A stretch of 64,000 bases of DNA from Sneathiella sp. (GTDB lineage: Bacteria > Pseudomonadota > Alphaproteobacteria > Sneathiellales > Sneathiellaceae): positions 63,156 through 127,155 of the forward strand of contig NZ_NZMB01000010.1 in assembly GCF_002694385.1 (NCBI RefSeq), given 5' to 3'. Below are positions 34,216-42,500 of the stretch, in pieces. Numbering within the stretch: position 1 is the first letter of the stretch; each line of letters begins with the position of its first letter. Under the pieces are notes generated by a model. The model saw nothing but the letters and a program-made list of their open reading frames with translations, ran no database searches and was not told the origin of the DNA. The position numbers were made by a program, and so were the translations under genes.

Positions 34216-35210
34216 TGCCCCTGCTGCATGTCAAGGATCTGAGCATTATCCTGTCAACCAATGACGGCCCGGCCCGCGCCGTGCGTCATCTGGATTTTCA
34301 CCTGGATGCCGGAGAAACCCTTGGCATCGTCGGGGAGAGTGGCTGCGGCAAATCGATGACCGCCCTCGCCCTGATGGGGCTGCTGCCGGAAATGAGCCGG
34401 ACGGAAGGGCAAATCCTGCTCGACGGGGAAGATTTGCTGCAAAAGACGGAAGACGAGATGTGCCGCGTGCGCGGCAACCGCCTCGCCATGATCTTTCAGG
34501 AGCCCATGACCTCACTCAATCCGGTGCATACCATCGGCCATCAGATCATGGAGCCGCTGCGCCTGCATCTCGGCCTGTCTGAAAGCGACGCGCGCGCCGA
34601 AACATTGCGCCTTTTGGACCGCGTCGGCATTCCCAACCCGACGGCCCGCATCGACAACTACCCGCACCAGCTTTCCGGCGGCCAGCGGCAGCGCGTCATG
34701 ATCGCCATTGCGCTTTCCTGCAAACCGGACATCCTGATCGCCGATGAGCCGACAACCGCCCTTGATGTCACCATCCAGGACCAGATACTGGAGCTCATCC
34801 AGACGCTGGTGCAGGAGGAGGGCATGGCGCTTGTCCTCATCTCCCACGACCTTGGGGTCATTTCGGAAAATACCGACAACATCCTCGTCATGTATGGCGG
34901 CGCCGCGGTCGAGATCGGCCAGACGGAGCGGATTTTTGACGATCTGGTGCATCCCTATACGCAAGGGCTGTTCGCCGCCATGCCGAAACTCGGCCGGGCC
35001 CGCAACGCCCGACTGATTACGATACCCGGCACGGTGCCCGACCTTATCCATATGCCAACGGGCTGTACCTTTACCGATCGCTGCCCGTTGGCGAGCGATA
35101 TCTGCCGCAACACCCCGCCGCCTGTTGTGGAGGTCAAGGCGGGGCATATGGTCGCCTGTCACCATGTGCAGGAAGCGCGCCACAGAAAGACCGAGGAGCT
35201 GTTTTCATGA
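34215..35210 (+). CDS. ABC transporter ATPase, Opp/Dpp family (DppD type)
   Basis: A 331-residue cytosolic ATPase subunit driving the importer. Walker A is GESGCGKS at about 39-46, the signature LSGGQRQRV near 153-161 and Walker [12 protein letters not shown] near 174-184. The C-terminal oligopeptide-family extension contains [14 protein letters not shown], the cysteine motif that binds an iron-sulfur cluster in some members. It overlaps the next ATPase gene by 4 bases. Confidence 0.93.
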   Translation: MPLLHVKDLSIILSTNDGPARAVRHLDFHLDAGETLGIVGESGCGKSMTALALMGLLPEMSRTEGQILLDGEDLLQKTEDEMCRVRGNRLAMIFQEPMTSLNPVHTIGHQIMEPLRLHLGLSESDARAETLRLLDRVGIPNPTARIDNYPHQLSGGQRQRVMIAIALSCKPDILIADEPTTALDVTIQDQILELIQTLVQEEGMALVLISHDLGVISENTDNILVMYGGAAVEIGQTERIFDDLVHPYTQGLFAAMPKLGRARNARLITIPGTVPDLIHMPTGCTFTDRCPLASDICRNTPPPVVEVKAGHMVACHHVQEARHRKTEELFS

Positions 35211-36217
35211 CAGAGGAAAACCGCGAGATCCCCGTTCTCGAAGTCCATGATCTGGTGCGGCATTATCGCCTGCCGCGCGAAAGCCTGTTTCGGGAGCCGG
35301 GCTTCGTCTATGCGCTTAACGGGGTTTCCTTCGAAATACAAAAGGGGCGGAGTTTCGGCATTGTCGGCGAAAGCGGTTGCGGCAAATCAACGCTGGCCCG
35401 CAATGTCATGGCGCTGGAAGACACCGATTCCGGTTCCGTCCGCATCCTCGGCAAAGAAGTTGTCGGCCTTGGCTTTGATAAGCTGCGGCCGCTGCGCCGC
35501 CATTTCCAGATGGTGTTTCAGGACCCTTACGGCTCCCTCGATCCGCATCACAATATCGGCCGCATTGTTGCCGAGCCACTGGCCGCGCTGGGTCCCCTGC
35601 CCAAGGAGGAAAAGGAAAAGCGCGTCCGCGACGTGCTTGTGTCCGTCGGGCTGAAACCGCAGGATGTGGAGAAATACCCCCATGAGTTTTCGGGTGGCCA
35701 GCGTCAGCGTATCGCCATTGCCCGCGCCCTCATCACCCGTCCCGAGCTGATCGTCGCGGACGAACCGGTCTCCGCCCTCGATGTCTCGGTGCAGGCGCAG
35801 GTCCTCAACCTGATGAAGGATTTGCAGGAACAGCTCGGCGTCACCTATATGTTCATCAGCCATGATCTGGCGGTGGTCGAATATCTCTGCGACGAGGTGG
35901 CCGTCATGTATCTGGGCGAGATTGTCGAGCGGGGACTGACCGAAGACATGTTTAACCGTCCTGCGCATCCCTATACCCGCATCCTGCTGGATGCCGTCCC
36001 CAAACCGGGGCGCGGCAAGAAGCGCGAACGGATCAAGCTGCAAGGCAATGTCACCGGCCAGACAGAGCGGCGCAAGGGCTGCTCCTTCCAGGATCGCTGC
36101 CCCATGGCGCAAAGCGTCTGCCGGGAAATCAAGCCGCCGCTCGCCCCGGTGGGCGAGGCGCATCTGGCGGCCTGTCATTTCTCGGACGAGGTGAGGGCGA
36201 AAGCCGCGACCGCCTAG
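35207..36217 (+). CDS. ABC transporter ATPase, Opp/Dpp family (DppF type)
   Basis: A 336-residue second ATPase of the heterodimeric pair. Walker A is GESGCGKST near 54-62, the signature FSGGQRQRI near 163-171 and Walker B IVADEPVSALD near 183-193. The C-terminal CSFQDRCPMAQSVC motif is again the cysteine element of this subfamily. It ends the operon and converges closely on the cupin gene (6 bp apart). Confidence 0.93.
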   Translation: MTEENREIPVLEVHDLVRHYRLPRESLFREPGFVYALNGVSFEIQKGRSFGIVGESGCGKSTLARNVMALEDTDSGSVRILGKEVVGLGFDKLRPLRRHFQMVFQDPYGSLDPHHNIGRIVAEPLAALGPLPKEEKEKRVRDVLVSVGLKPQDVEKYPHEFSGGQRQRIAIARALITRPELIVADEPVSALDVSVQAQVLNLMKDLQEQLGVTYMFISHDLAVVEYLCDEVAVMYLGEIVERGLTEDMFNRPAHPYTRILLDAVPKPGRGKKRERIKLQGNVTGQTERRKGCSFQDRCPMAQSVCREIKPPLAPVGEAHLAACHFSDEVRAKAATA

Positions 36218-36223
36218 CCCGGA

Positions 36224-36709
36224 CTAATAGGATGTGCCGTCCTTGCGGGTGAACAGCCACTGGCCATCCGGCCCCAGAACCGCCTTCAGATCATCGGACG
36301 GATAGCTGACTTCATCGCCCGCGCTGCGGTCGCCGACTTCGAGATAAAGCACCTCCCTGTCCGTGCGGTTGACAAGCTGATGAGCGGGGCCGGCGGCGGG
36401 AAAGCCTGCGCAATATCCCGGCGCCAGAAGGCGCTCTTCATCCTCCGTTATCAGTGTCGGCGCGCCCTCCAGAATGTAAATAAATTCATCCTGCTGCGTA
36501 TGGCGATGCAACAGGGCGGATTCCCCGCCCGGCGCCAAGCGGGTCATGTTGACACCGAAATTCCGAAGGCCGAACATATCGCCAAGCTGCCGCTTTTCCC
36601 GCCCGCTCATGCGGCTGAAGAAAGGCTCGGGATAATTCGACGGTTTTGTGCGCGGCGCTACCTCCGCCGCTTTGACCGCAATCTGCGGCGGTTTTTTCTC
36701 TGTGCTCAT
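36224..36709 (-). CDS. cupin domain protein
   Basis: A 161-residue protein with one cupin barrel. The first cupin motif is LLHRHTQQDEFIYILEG, with two His and the Glu of a metal site, and the second motif ends GPAHQLVNRT with the third His. The N-terminal 50 residues (KPSNYPEPFFSRMSGREKRQLGD) are family-specific and also occur in similar alphaproteobacterial cupins. The frame stays open upstream into msrB, but I chose the ATG at 36709 because the earlier part overlaps msrB in another frame. It probably forms an operon with msrB (28 bp gap). No enzymatic activity is evident. Confidence 0.82.
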   Translation of the reverse strand: MSTEKKPPQIAVKAAEVAPRTKPSNYPEPFFSRMSGREKRQLGDMFGLRNFGVNMTRLAPGGESALLHRHTQQDEFIYILEGAPTLITEDEERLLAPGYCAGFPAAGPAHQLVNRTDREVLYLEVGDRSAGDEVSYPSDDLKAVLGPDGQWLFTRKDGTSY

Positions 36710-36737
36710 CGTCGTCTTGCTTCTATTCTTGCGGTGT

Positions 36738-37136
36738 TCACTTTTCTTTTTTGAAATCCAGCGCGGCCGAATTGAGGCAATAGCGCAGCCCGGTCGGCGC
36801 CGGCCCATCGGGGAAAAGATGCCCCAGATGCGCATCGCATTTGTTGCAGACGACCTCGGTTCGCCGCATGAAATGGCTGTTGTCCTCAACTTCCCCGACT
36901 TTCTCCGGAGCCAGCGGTTGCCAGAAGCTGGGCCAGCCGGTGCCGGATTCATATTTGGTTTCCGAGGAGAAAAGCGGCTCCCCGCAGCAGATGCAATGAT
37001 AGGTGCCTTCTTCCTTGTTGTTGTAATACTGGCCGGTAAAGGCCCGCTCGGTCCCTTTCTGCCGGGCGACATAATATTCCTCCGGCGATAGCTGCGCCTG
37101 CCAGTCCGCATCGCTTTTTTTGATTTTATCGGTCAT
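36738..37136 (-). CDS. msrB: peptide-methionine (R)-S-oxide reductase
   Basis: A 132-residue MsrB, which repairs the R form of methionine sulfoxide in proteins. The two zinc CxxC pairs are CICC and CNKC, and the catalytic Cys lies in [11 protein letters not shown] near the C-terminus. [10 protein letters not shown] is the family's active-site block. No signal peptide is present, so it is cytosolic. GGACAGAG precedes the ATG. It is followed by a cupin gene on the same strand; MsrA is not in the window. Confidence 0.96.
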   Translation of the reverse strand: MTDKIKKSDADWQAQLSPEEYYVARQKGTERAFTGQYYNNKEEGTYHCICCGEPLFSSETKYESGTGWPSFWQPLAPEKVGEVEDNSHFMRRTEVVCNKCDAHLGHLFPDGPAPTGLRYCLNSAALDFKKEK

Positions 37137-37277
37137 TACTCTGTCCTTTCATGCGCCCGCGGCGCCGCTGTCCGGCGCCTCTTTCGTAAAGATATGCCGG
37201 GCGCGCGCTTTTCTCAATACTTGACGAAGCGGACACCTTGGCCGACAATATCCACCACGATTACGCAGGAGGGCAAA

Positions 37278-37658
37278 TTGAGCGAAGTTGTCAGCTTCGA
37301 CGATCATTACCTGACCCGGTCGGCAGGCAAATCCCGATCGGGGGGTCAACAGCCGAATGTGTTCTTCAACCGGATGGAACTCAGCCAGATATTACAGGTT
37401 TACGGCCGCATGGTCGCCAAGGCCGAATGGCGCGATTATGCCATTGGCGAGACGAAAACCGCCTGTATCTTTGCCATCTTCCACCGCACGGCAGACAGGC
37501 CGCTGTTCAAAATCTATAAAGAGCCGCGGCTGGCCGCCAAACAGGGAGCCTATTCGGTCCTGGCCCAGAACGGCCGCGTGTTAAAACGCGGGAAAACACT
37601 GGCGCAGGTGCTTAAGGTATTTGAGGCCCGGCGCTTTCAGACCGTGGATGAAGACTGA
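37278..37658 (+). CDS. DUF2794 family protein with TTG start
   Basis: A 126-residue protein resembling the alphaproteobacterial DUF2794 family; the block VFFNRMELSQILQVYGRMVAKAEWRDYAI followed by PLFKIYKEP is typical. Function is unknown. I chose the TTG at 37278 because a strong AGGAGGG lies four bases before it (37267-37273), and the family N-terminus begins here; an in-frame ATG at 37194 has no ribosome site and would extend the protein by 28 unsupported residues. It is divergent from msrB and converges on the Mpo1-like gene. Confidence 0.8.
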   Translation: MSEVVSFDDHYLTRSAGKSRSGGQQPNVFFNRMELSQILQVYGRMVAKAEWRDYAIGETKTACIFAIFHRTADRPLFKIYKEPRLAAKQGAYSVLAQNGRVLKRGKTLAQVLKVFEARRFQTVDED

Positions 37659-37660
37659 CC

Positions 37661-38167
37661 TTAAATCGGCAGACCCAGCTTGCGGTAAATAAAACCCATC
37701 AGCCACGCCGGGCCGATCAGCAGGAACTGCACATCCTTGAAGAAGGACGGCTTCTTCCCTTCAATCTTGTGGCCGATGAACTGGAAAACCCAGGCAATGA
37801 CAAAAGCCCCCACGGCGAACTGCCAGAGAGGCAGACCAAACGGCGGCGCCGCGAGATAGAGCTGGATCAGCGCGAAACACAGCAGCGTGAACAGCACCAT
37901 ACCAATGGCCAGCGTCCAGGACAGAACGGCATAATAAAGAACGGTGAGGGCGAGCGCGAGGGTCGCCCAGTTAAGATAGGGGATGGCGGCAAATGCTTCC
38001 GGCACCGGGATAACCCAAAGCAGCGCGACGATGGTCCAGAATATGACCGGTACCGCAATCCAGTGGATCAGCTTGTTGGTGGCATTCTGATGGCTCATCC
38101 CATATTCGGTGAGCAACGCATGGATGCGGCGGTTGCCGCCCTTGCCCGCGATATCCGTTTTTGCCAT
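37661..38167 (-). CDS. Mpo1-like membrane protein (DUF962)
   Basis: A 168-residue membrane protein of the Mpo1/YGL010w family. Yeast Mpo1 is an iron dioxygenase that shortens 2-hydroxy fatty acids. The conserved histidines are present, in SHQNATNKLIHW near the N-terminus and FQFIGHKIEGKKPS near residue 135. Four hydrophobic segments are seen. The ATG at 38167 follows GGGAGGGAGCC, a strong ribosome site; an upstream ATG at 38242 lies inside the TPR gene. It is third in an operon after the MlrC-like and TPR genes. Confidence 0.85.
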   Translation of the reverse strand: MAKTDIAGKGGNRRIHALLTEYGMSHQNATNKLIHWIAVPVIFWTIVALLWVIPVPEAFAAIPYLNWATLALALTVLYYAVLSWTLAIGMVLFTLLCFALIQLYLAAPPFGLPLWQFAVGAFVIAWVFQFIGHKIEGKKPSFFKDVQFLLIGPAWLMGFIYRKLGLPI

Positions 38168-38192
38168 GGCTCCCTCCCGTTGGTCGCCCGTA

Positions 38193-39506
38193 TCAATGGC
38201 GATCCTGCGCCCGCGCCAGTAACCGGGCGTCCATGGGGACATTCTGCCGGAAATTCACCCGCGCTTCAAGAACCGGCTGCGCCGTCTCATACTCGCCCGC
38301 CGCCAGCAGGCTGGTGATCCAGGCCAGCTCAAACAGATCGCGCTGCGCATGGCTGCCGCCGATTTCCTGATAGCGCGGCCGGGCAGGCGTCAGATGATGG
38401 AGGGCTTCCCGGTGATCGCCCCTGGCAATGGCAATGAAGCCCTTTGTCGCGGGCAGCGCCACCTCCGCCCAGGCTTTGCGGGTGGTCAGCGGCGCCTCCC
38501 GGGACAGTTTTTCCATCCCGTCCAGCAGGCGCCGGATCGCCTCTTCCTGACCGGCACGGGCCAGCGCATAGCCATAATGCATATCGTAGAAAGGCTGATC
38601 GTTATAAAGCTCCCGCCCCGCCACATGCGTGCCGATATCCTGCCAGCGGTCCCCGACATCGACGCCAAGTTGTTCCAACCGCCAGAGGAGTGAAATGGCA
38701 TTGACCTGATCGAGGCTGTAACTTTTATCCACGCCCCAGACACGGTTGTCATAAAGCGCAAGCGGTGTCTTGAAATCCTCCATCTCCAGATGGAACAGCG
38801 CCTGATGCCACCAGTTATGGGTCAGCATGAAGCTGTTGCGGTCGTCCCATTCACCCGACAGCTCGTGCATCCATTGCATGCCTTCCTCATGCCGACCTTG
38901 TGTCAGCATGACATGGGCAACGGCGTGATGGGCCCAGGGCTCCTTGCGCTGCATATCGGTGGCGCGGCGGCCATCTTCCTCCGCAAGCGCCAGCAGGCTC
39001 GATTGCTCCCGCCCGAAGGCGCGCATGCCATAGGCGTAGGCGCAGCTTTTGTGATGGCCGATCACCGTATCGGCAACCCACAGCAGGGCCGCATCATCGC
39101 CGATATTGAAAAAGGCGTTCTGCGCCAGCTTCGCGGCAAACAGATCGCGCGGAAATTCCTTCACATGGCGGCGCAGCGTCGCCAGAAGACGATCCAGCTT
39201 TCCATCATGCAAGTCACGGATGATGGCGATAAACTGCCGCTCCCGCTCTGTCGCCTCTGCGGCGCCGGTCCGCATCCGCGCGTAATATCCGGCGGCAATC
39301 CGCCGCCCTTCCGCATTTTCAAAGAAGACGCCTAGCAGGCAGGCATAGGCCGCGGCAAGGGCGCAATCCGGATCCTCATCCGATGCCGCGAAGATAGGGA
39401 AAAAATCCGTTCCGAACCCGATAAAGCTGTCCATGAAGCGGTTGATGACCGCCACCGTGTGATCAGACGTTGTACTCACCGGATTACCGAACCTGTCCTC
39501 CCGCAT
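38193..39506 (-). CDS. tetratricopeptide-repeat protein, TTC38-like
   Basis: A 437-residue soluble protein built of helical repeats of the TPR type, matching the TTC38 (TPR protein 38) group shared by bacteria and animals. Characteristic blocks are AYGMRAFGREQSSLLALAEEDGRRAT, PWAHHAVAHVMLTQGRHEEGMQWM and HNWWHQALFHLEMEDF, the last with an HNWWH cluster conserved in this group. No enzymatic motif is recognised. GGGAG precedes the ATG, which lies 3 bp after the MlrC-like gene, so the two are coupled. Its function is unknown. Confidence 0.85.
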   Translation of the reverse strand: MREDRFGNPVSTTSDHTVAVINRFMDSFIGFGTDFFPIFAASDEDPDCALAAAYACLLGVFFENAEGRRIAAGYYARMRTGAAEATERERQFIAIIRDLHDGKLDRLLATLRRHVKEFPRDLFAAKLAQNAFFNIGDDAALLWVADTVIGHHKSCAYAYGMRAFGREQSSLLALAEEDGRRATDMQRKEPWAHHAVAHVMLTQGRHEEGMQWMHELSGEWDDRNSFMLTHNWWHQALFHLEMEDFKTPLALYDNRVWGVDKSYSLDQVNAISLLWRLEQLGVDVGDRWQDIGTHVAGRELYNDQPFYDMHYGYALARAGQEEAIRRLLDGMEKLSREAPLTTRKAWAEVALPATKGFIAIARGDHREALHHLTPARPRYQEIGGSHAQRDLFELAWITSLLAAGEYETAQPVLEARVNFRQNVPMDARLLARAQDRH

Positions 39507-39509
39507 CGC

Positions 39510-40988
39510 TCACTCCCGGTTCAGAAGGTCGAGGGGATAGACAGGACGCCGCACCTTTTCATAGCGCAGCAGGCGATTGTCGGATGTTGTGACCCCCTTG
39601 CCATCGAGTGTCAGCGTCGCCTTGCCGATTGGGGCGAAACCGGCGCGATAATGGATCCGGCTTTTCAGGATCAGGTAGCGTTTATATTCGGGCTGGATGC
39701 CGACGGAGGTAAAGACGCCCGTATCCCATGGCTCATGATGGTTGGAGACAATGACAATCTCCATATTTCCGGTATCGAGAACGGCGGTGGGCCCCATGAA
39801 CACCTTGACGCCCGTATACATCGGGCCGCGCACGATCCATTCGCCATTGGTCAGCGTCTTGACAACGCCGGTCACCGTCAACGGCTCCCCCACTTCGCCG
39901 ATGGAGGGCATGTCCGTCTTGCCGCCCAGCTTCAGCGTGACCTTGTTGCCAACGCCCGCCTTCTGCATCTCCTGCACGGCGGCGGGATCCCAGACGGCGG
40001 CCACCGCCACATCCTCCAGCCCCTGACGGAGGACTTCCTCGATCACCGTCATGACATCCTGCGTCGCGCCCGAACCACAGTTATCCGCATGATCGAGCAG
40101 CAGGATCGGCCCGTCCGTCATGGTCTTCGCCTTCGCCACCTGTTCCGCGAGCGGCGTATGCTGATAAATAAAATCATCCTTCAGCTCCCATATGCGGGCC
40201 AGGATACGGTCGCGGATTTCATCCGCCTTCGCCTTGTCGCCATCGGTGACGATAATCACCGAATTTCCCGCATCGCGCATATCGGCAAGGGCGAAGCCGC
40301 CAAAGGCCGTCGCCGCGATGACACCGGTTTCCTGTTCCGCCTCCCGGCAGAGGCGGATAAGGGTCGCCATCGGTTCGTCATCGGTGCCCTGACGCAGCGT
40401 CTGGCTGAGCAGCGGCGCATTGCCCCACGACATCACCGGATTGATCTTGCCCGCCATACCATCCAGCAGCGCCTGCCCGATCTGCATGCCCACCTCATAC
40501 ATATCCACATGCGGATAAGTCTTGTAGCCAATCAGAACCGTGCAATTATCCACCATCTTCGCGGTCAGGTTACAATGCAGATCAAGGGTGACGGCAATGG
40601 GCAAATCCGGTGCGATCTCACGGATACGCTCAAGCAGCGTCCCCTCCCCGTCATCGGTAACCTCCGACACCATCGCACCGTGCAGATCCAGCATCGCCGC
40701 ATCGACACCCTTGCGCACTTCATCGAGAATGGCATTCGACATCAGCTCATAAGCTTCCCGCGTGACGGGGCCGGACGGCATTGCTTCGGCGGCCACAGGG
40801 GTTACAATCTCCGCGCCCGCATCCCGCGCCAGCTTGACATAGGCCGCAAAGGGCATGCCGGTGCCCTCATAGGCCTTCAGCGCGTCTTCGCCCAGATGTG
40901 CGCCCCAGTCCTGAAACCGTTTCCAATCCGCCACAATCGGCGAGAAGGTATTGGTTTCATGTTTCATCATCGCAATAAGAATACGCAT
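39510..40988 (-). CDS. M81 family metallopeptidase (MlrC-like)
   Basis: A 492-residue protein of the M81/MlrC family, named after the peptidase that finishes breakdown of the cyanotoxin microcystin. Zinc-site candidates are HETNTF near residue 10, and LDLHGAMV and LDLHC in the N-terminal half. The C-terminal MlrC domain carries TDGPILLLDHADNCGSGATQD. Most family members do not act on microcystin, and their substrates are unknown. It leads a probable operon with a TTC38-like TPR protein and an Mpo1-like protein. Confidence 0.88.
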   Translation of the reverse strand: MRILIAMMKHETNTFSPIVADWKRFQDWGAHLGEDALKAYEGTGMPFAAYVKLARDAGAEIVTPVAAEAMPSGPVTREAYELMSNAILDEVRKGVDAAMLDLHGAMVSEVTDDGEGTLLERIREIAPDLPIAVTLDLHCNLTAKMVDNCTVLIGYKTYPHVDMYEVGMQIGQALLDGMAGKINPVMSWGNAPLLSQTLRQGTDDEPMATLIRLCREAEQETGVIAATAFGGFALADMRDAGNSVIIVTDGDKAKADEIRDRILARIWELKDDFIYQHTPLAEQVAKAKTMTDGPILLLDHADNCGSGATQDVMTVIEEVLRQGLEDVAVAAVWDPAAVQEMQKAGVGNKVTLKLGGKTDMPSIGEVGEPLTVTGVVKTLTNGEWIVRGPMYTGVKVFMGPTAVLDTGNMEIVIVSNHHEPWDTGVFTSVGIQPEYKRYLILKSRIHYRAGFAPIGKATLTLDGKGVTTSDNRLLRYEKVRRPVYPLDLLNRE

Positions 40989-41067
40989 GGGACGACGCCT
41001 TTCCGGTAGATGCTTGCTGGGGCTGTTTGCTTACAAACAAGTTTAGCAACTTCATTATGGCGCACAA

Positions 41068-41095
41068 CAAAAAACCCGGCACAGGGCCGGGTTTT
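41068..41095 (-). terminator. rho-independent terminator after the Bax-inhibitor gene
   Basis: AAAACCCGGC (41071-41080) pairs with GCCGGGTTTT (41086-41095) around a 5-base loop. On the minus strand the stem is followed by TTTTTTG. It lies 23 bp after the stop of the minus-strand gene ending at 41118 and separates it from the MlrC operon. Confidence 0.92.
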
Positions 41096-41117
41096 CCGTT
41101 TCATATTTCCGGTCGCT

Positions 41118-41825
41118 TTATTCGCGATTGCCCAGCAGGCTGAGCAGCATCATGAACAGGTTCAGGAAGTTCAGATACATGGAGACCGCGCCCATAACCG
41201 CGCCCTTCTCCAGCACTTCATCGCTGTGACCGTGATAATATTCGGACTTGATCCGCTGCGTATCAAAGGCCGTCAGGCCCGTGAAGATCAGCACGCCAAG
41301 GACCGAGATCACGAAATGCATCATGCTGGAGGCGAGGAAGATATTCACCACCGACGCGATGATAATCCCGATCAGCCCCATGAACAGGAAGCTGCCGAAC
41401 CCGGTCAGATCCCGCTTCGTCACATAGCCATACAGGCTGGCGGAGCCGAATGTGGCCGCCGTGATGAAGAAGACCCGGACAACGCTTTCCGCCGTATAGA
41501 CCTGGAAGATGTAGGAGATGGACACGCCGAAGGTCGCCACCATAATCCAGTACAGCACCTTTGTCGTGCCGGGGCTTGTCCGCGACATCGCGAACAGCAG
41601 CCCGAGCGGGGCGAGCATCACAACCCATTGCAACGGCGTACCAAAAACGGCGTTGTAGATAGCTGGCGTGGACGCTGTCAGCGCGGCGGTGATCCCGCTG
41701 AGCGCAAGACCGGAGGCCATGTAGTTATAGACCTTCAGCATATAGCTGCGCAGACCCTCATCGAGGACGGCCTGATCGCGCGCGCCAGTTCTTGTCGTTT
41801 GATACTTAGAATAGTCTGTTGCCAT
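41118..41825 (-). CDS. Bax inhibitor-1/YccA family membrane protein
   Basis: A 235-residue protein of the BI-1/TMBIM family with about seven membrane helices. Bacterial members such as YccA and YbhL are linked to membrane-protease control or to pH-sensitive calcium leak. The N-terminal tail is polar, followed by LKVYNYMASGLALSGITAAL, typical of the family, and the acidic ITVLGVLIFTGLTAFDTQRIK block near the end contains the Asp conserved in the pore. I chose the ATG at 41825: GAGGGA lies 6 bases before it, but directly against the other ATG at 41831. Confidence 0.93.
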   Translation of the reverse strand: MATDYSKYQTTRTGARDQAVLDEGLRSYMLKVYNYMASGLALSGITAALTASTPAIYNAVFGTPLQWVVMLAPLGLLFAMSRTSPGTTKVLYWIMVATFGVSISYIFQVYTAESVVRVFFITAATFGSASLYGYVTKRDLTGFGSFLFMGLIGIIIASVVNIFLASSMMHFVISVLGVLIFTGLTAFDTQRIKSEYYHGHSDEVLEKGAVMGAVSMYLNFLNLFMMLLSLLGNRE

Positions 41826-42188
41826 ATACATTCCCTCTGCGGTGTGACTTTGTCGGTTATATCGTATTCATACGGCTGAATTTCAAGGAAACCCACTGTT
41901 AAAATAAAGTATTAGGGCAATTTAGTAAAGCAATCGACAATTTATGCCCGCTTCACAATTTAGTGTTCCCGCGCGAAGCGGGCTGCGAGGCGGCAAATGT
42001 GATCCGCCCGTCAGAATTTTTCCATCAACAGGCCCCATTGGGAGCACGTTACCGCCACATTGGATGGACAAATTCAACATCAGAACATCAACGAGCGATC
42101 CCTGAAGATCACAGTGGTTGACTGTTCGGCGGACATGCATCGATAAAACGGTGCCGAACCGTCCAACTTAAAGAAACGGAGCCTAATT
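41826..42188. other. structured gap between BI-1 and EF-hand genes
   Basis: This 363-bp divergent region has no gene. It holds the promoters of both flanking genes, plus a strong inverted repeat, GCCCGCTTC at 41946-41954 with GAAGCGGGC at 41975-41983, and a smaller GGCGG/CCGCC pair right after it (about 41989-42009). Both lie in what could be the leader of the EF-hand gene. The rest is unremarkable. Confidence 0.5.
41946..41983. repeat. 9-bp inverted repeat upstream of the EF-hand gene
   Basis: A perfect 9-bp stem (GCCCGCTTC/GAAGCGGGC) with a 20-base loop. No T-run follows on either strand, so it is not a simple terminator. Being some 200 bases before the EF-hand ATG, it may be a leader RNA structure or an operator. 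Confidence 0.45.
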
Positions 42189-42416
42189 ATGAGAAAACTT
42201 ATTATTTCAACCGCCACCGTCACGCTTCTTGCTGCGGCACCTGCAATGGCGGCGGCCCCCGAATTCAGCAAAATTGATACTGATGGAAATGGTTCGGTAT
42301 CCTATGAGGAGCTTATCGTCGTCATGCCGAATGTAACGAAGGAGCAGTTCGCCTCTGTCGATACGGACCAGAATGGCGAACTGTCCCAGGAAGAGTATGA
42401 AGCGGCCGTTAAATAA
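42189..42416 (+). CDS. small secreted EF-hand protein
   Basis: A 75-residue protein with a clear signal peptide (MRKLIISTATVTLLAAAPAMA, cut near residue 21-22) and a mature part of about 54 residues made of two EF-hand calcium loops: DTDGNGSVSYEE near 34-45 and DTDQNGELSQEE near 58-69. Both loops have Asp or Asn at positions 1, 3 and 5 and Glu at 12, so both should bind calcium. It is much shorter than usual secreted EF-hand proteins. ACGGAG precedes the ATG and a terminator follows, so it is a single-gene transcript. Role: periplasmic calcium binding, by inference. Confidence 0.92.
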   Translation: MRKLIISTATVTLLAAAPAMAAAPEFSKIDTDGNGSVSYEELIVVMPNVTKEQFASVDTDQNGELSQEEYEAAVK

Positions 42417-42455
42417 TATTACGGTTTAGCGGTCAGGTTACTGACTTCCGAAATG

Positions 42456-42498
42456 AGACCGCCGGGGAAGCTCCTTTTCCCTGGCGGTCTTGTTTTTT
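42456..42498 (+). terminator. terminator of the EF-hand gene
   Basis: AGACCGCC (42456-42463) pairs with GGCGGTCT (42483-42490), with a second inner pairing of GGGAA and TTCCC, followed by TGTTTTTT. It ends just before the stop codon of the minus-strand permease. Confidence 0.88.
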
Positions 42499-42500
42499 GG

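Noticed and set aside
39459..41009. 516-codon plus-strand frame opposite the MlrC-like gene
   Set aside because: Antisense shadow; His- and Arg-rich translation with no recognisable domain.
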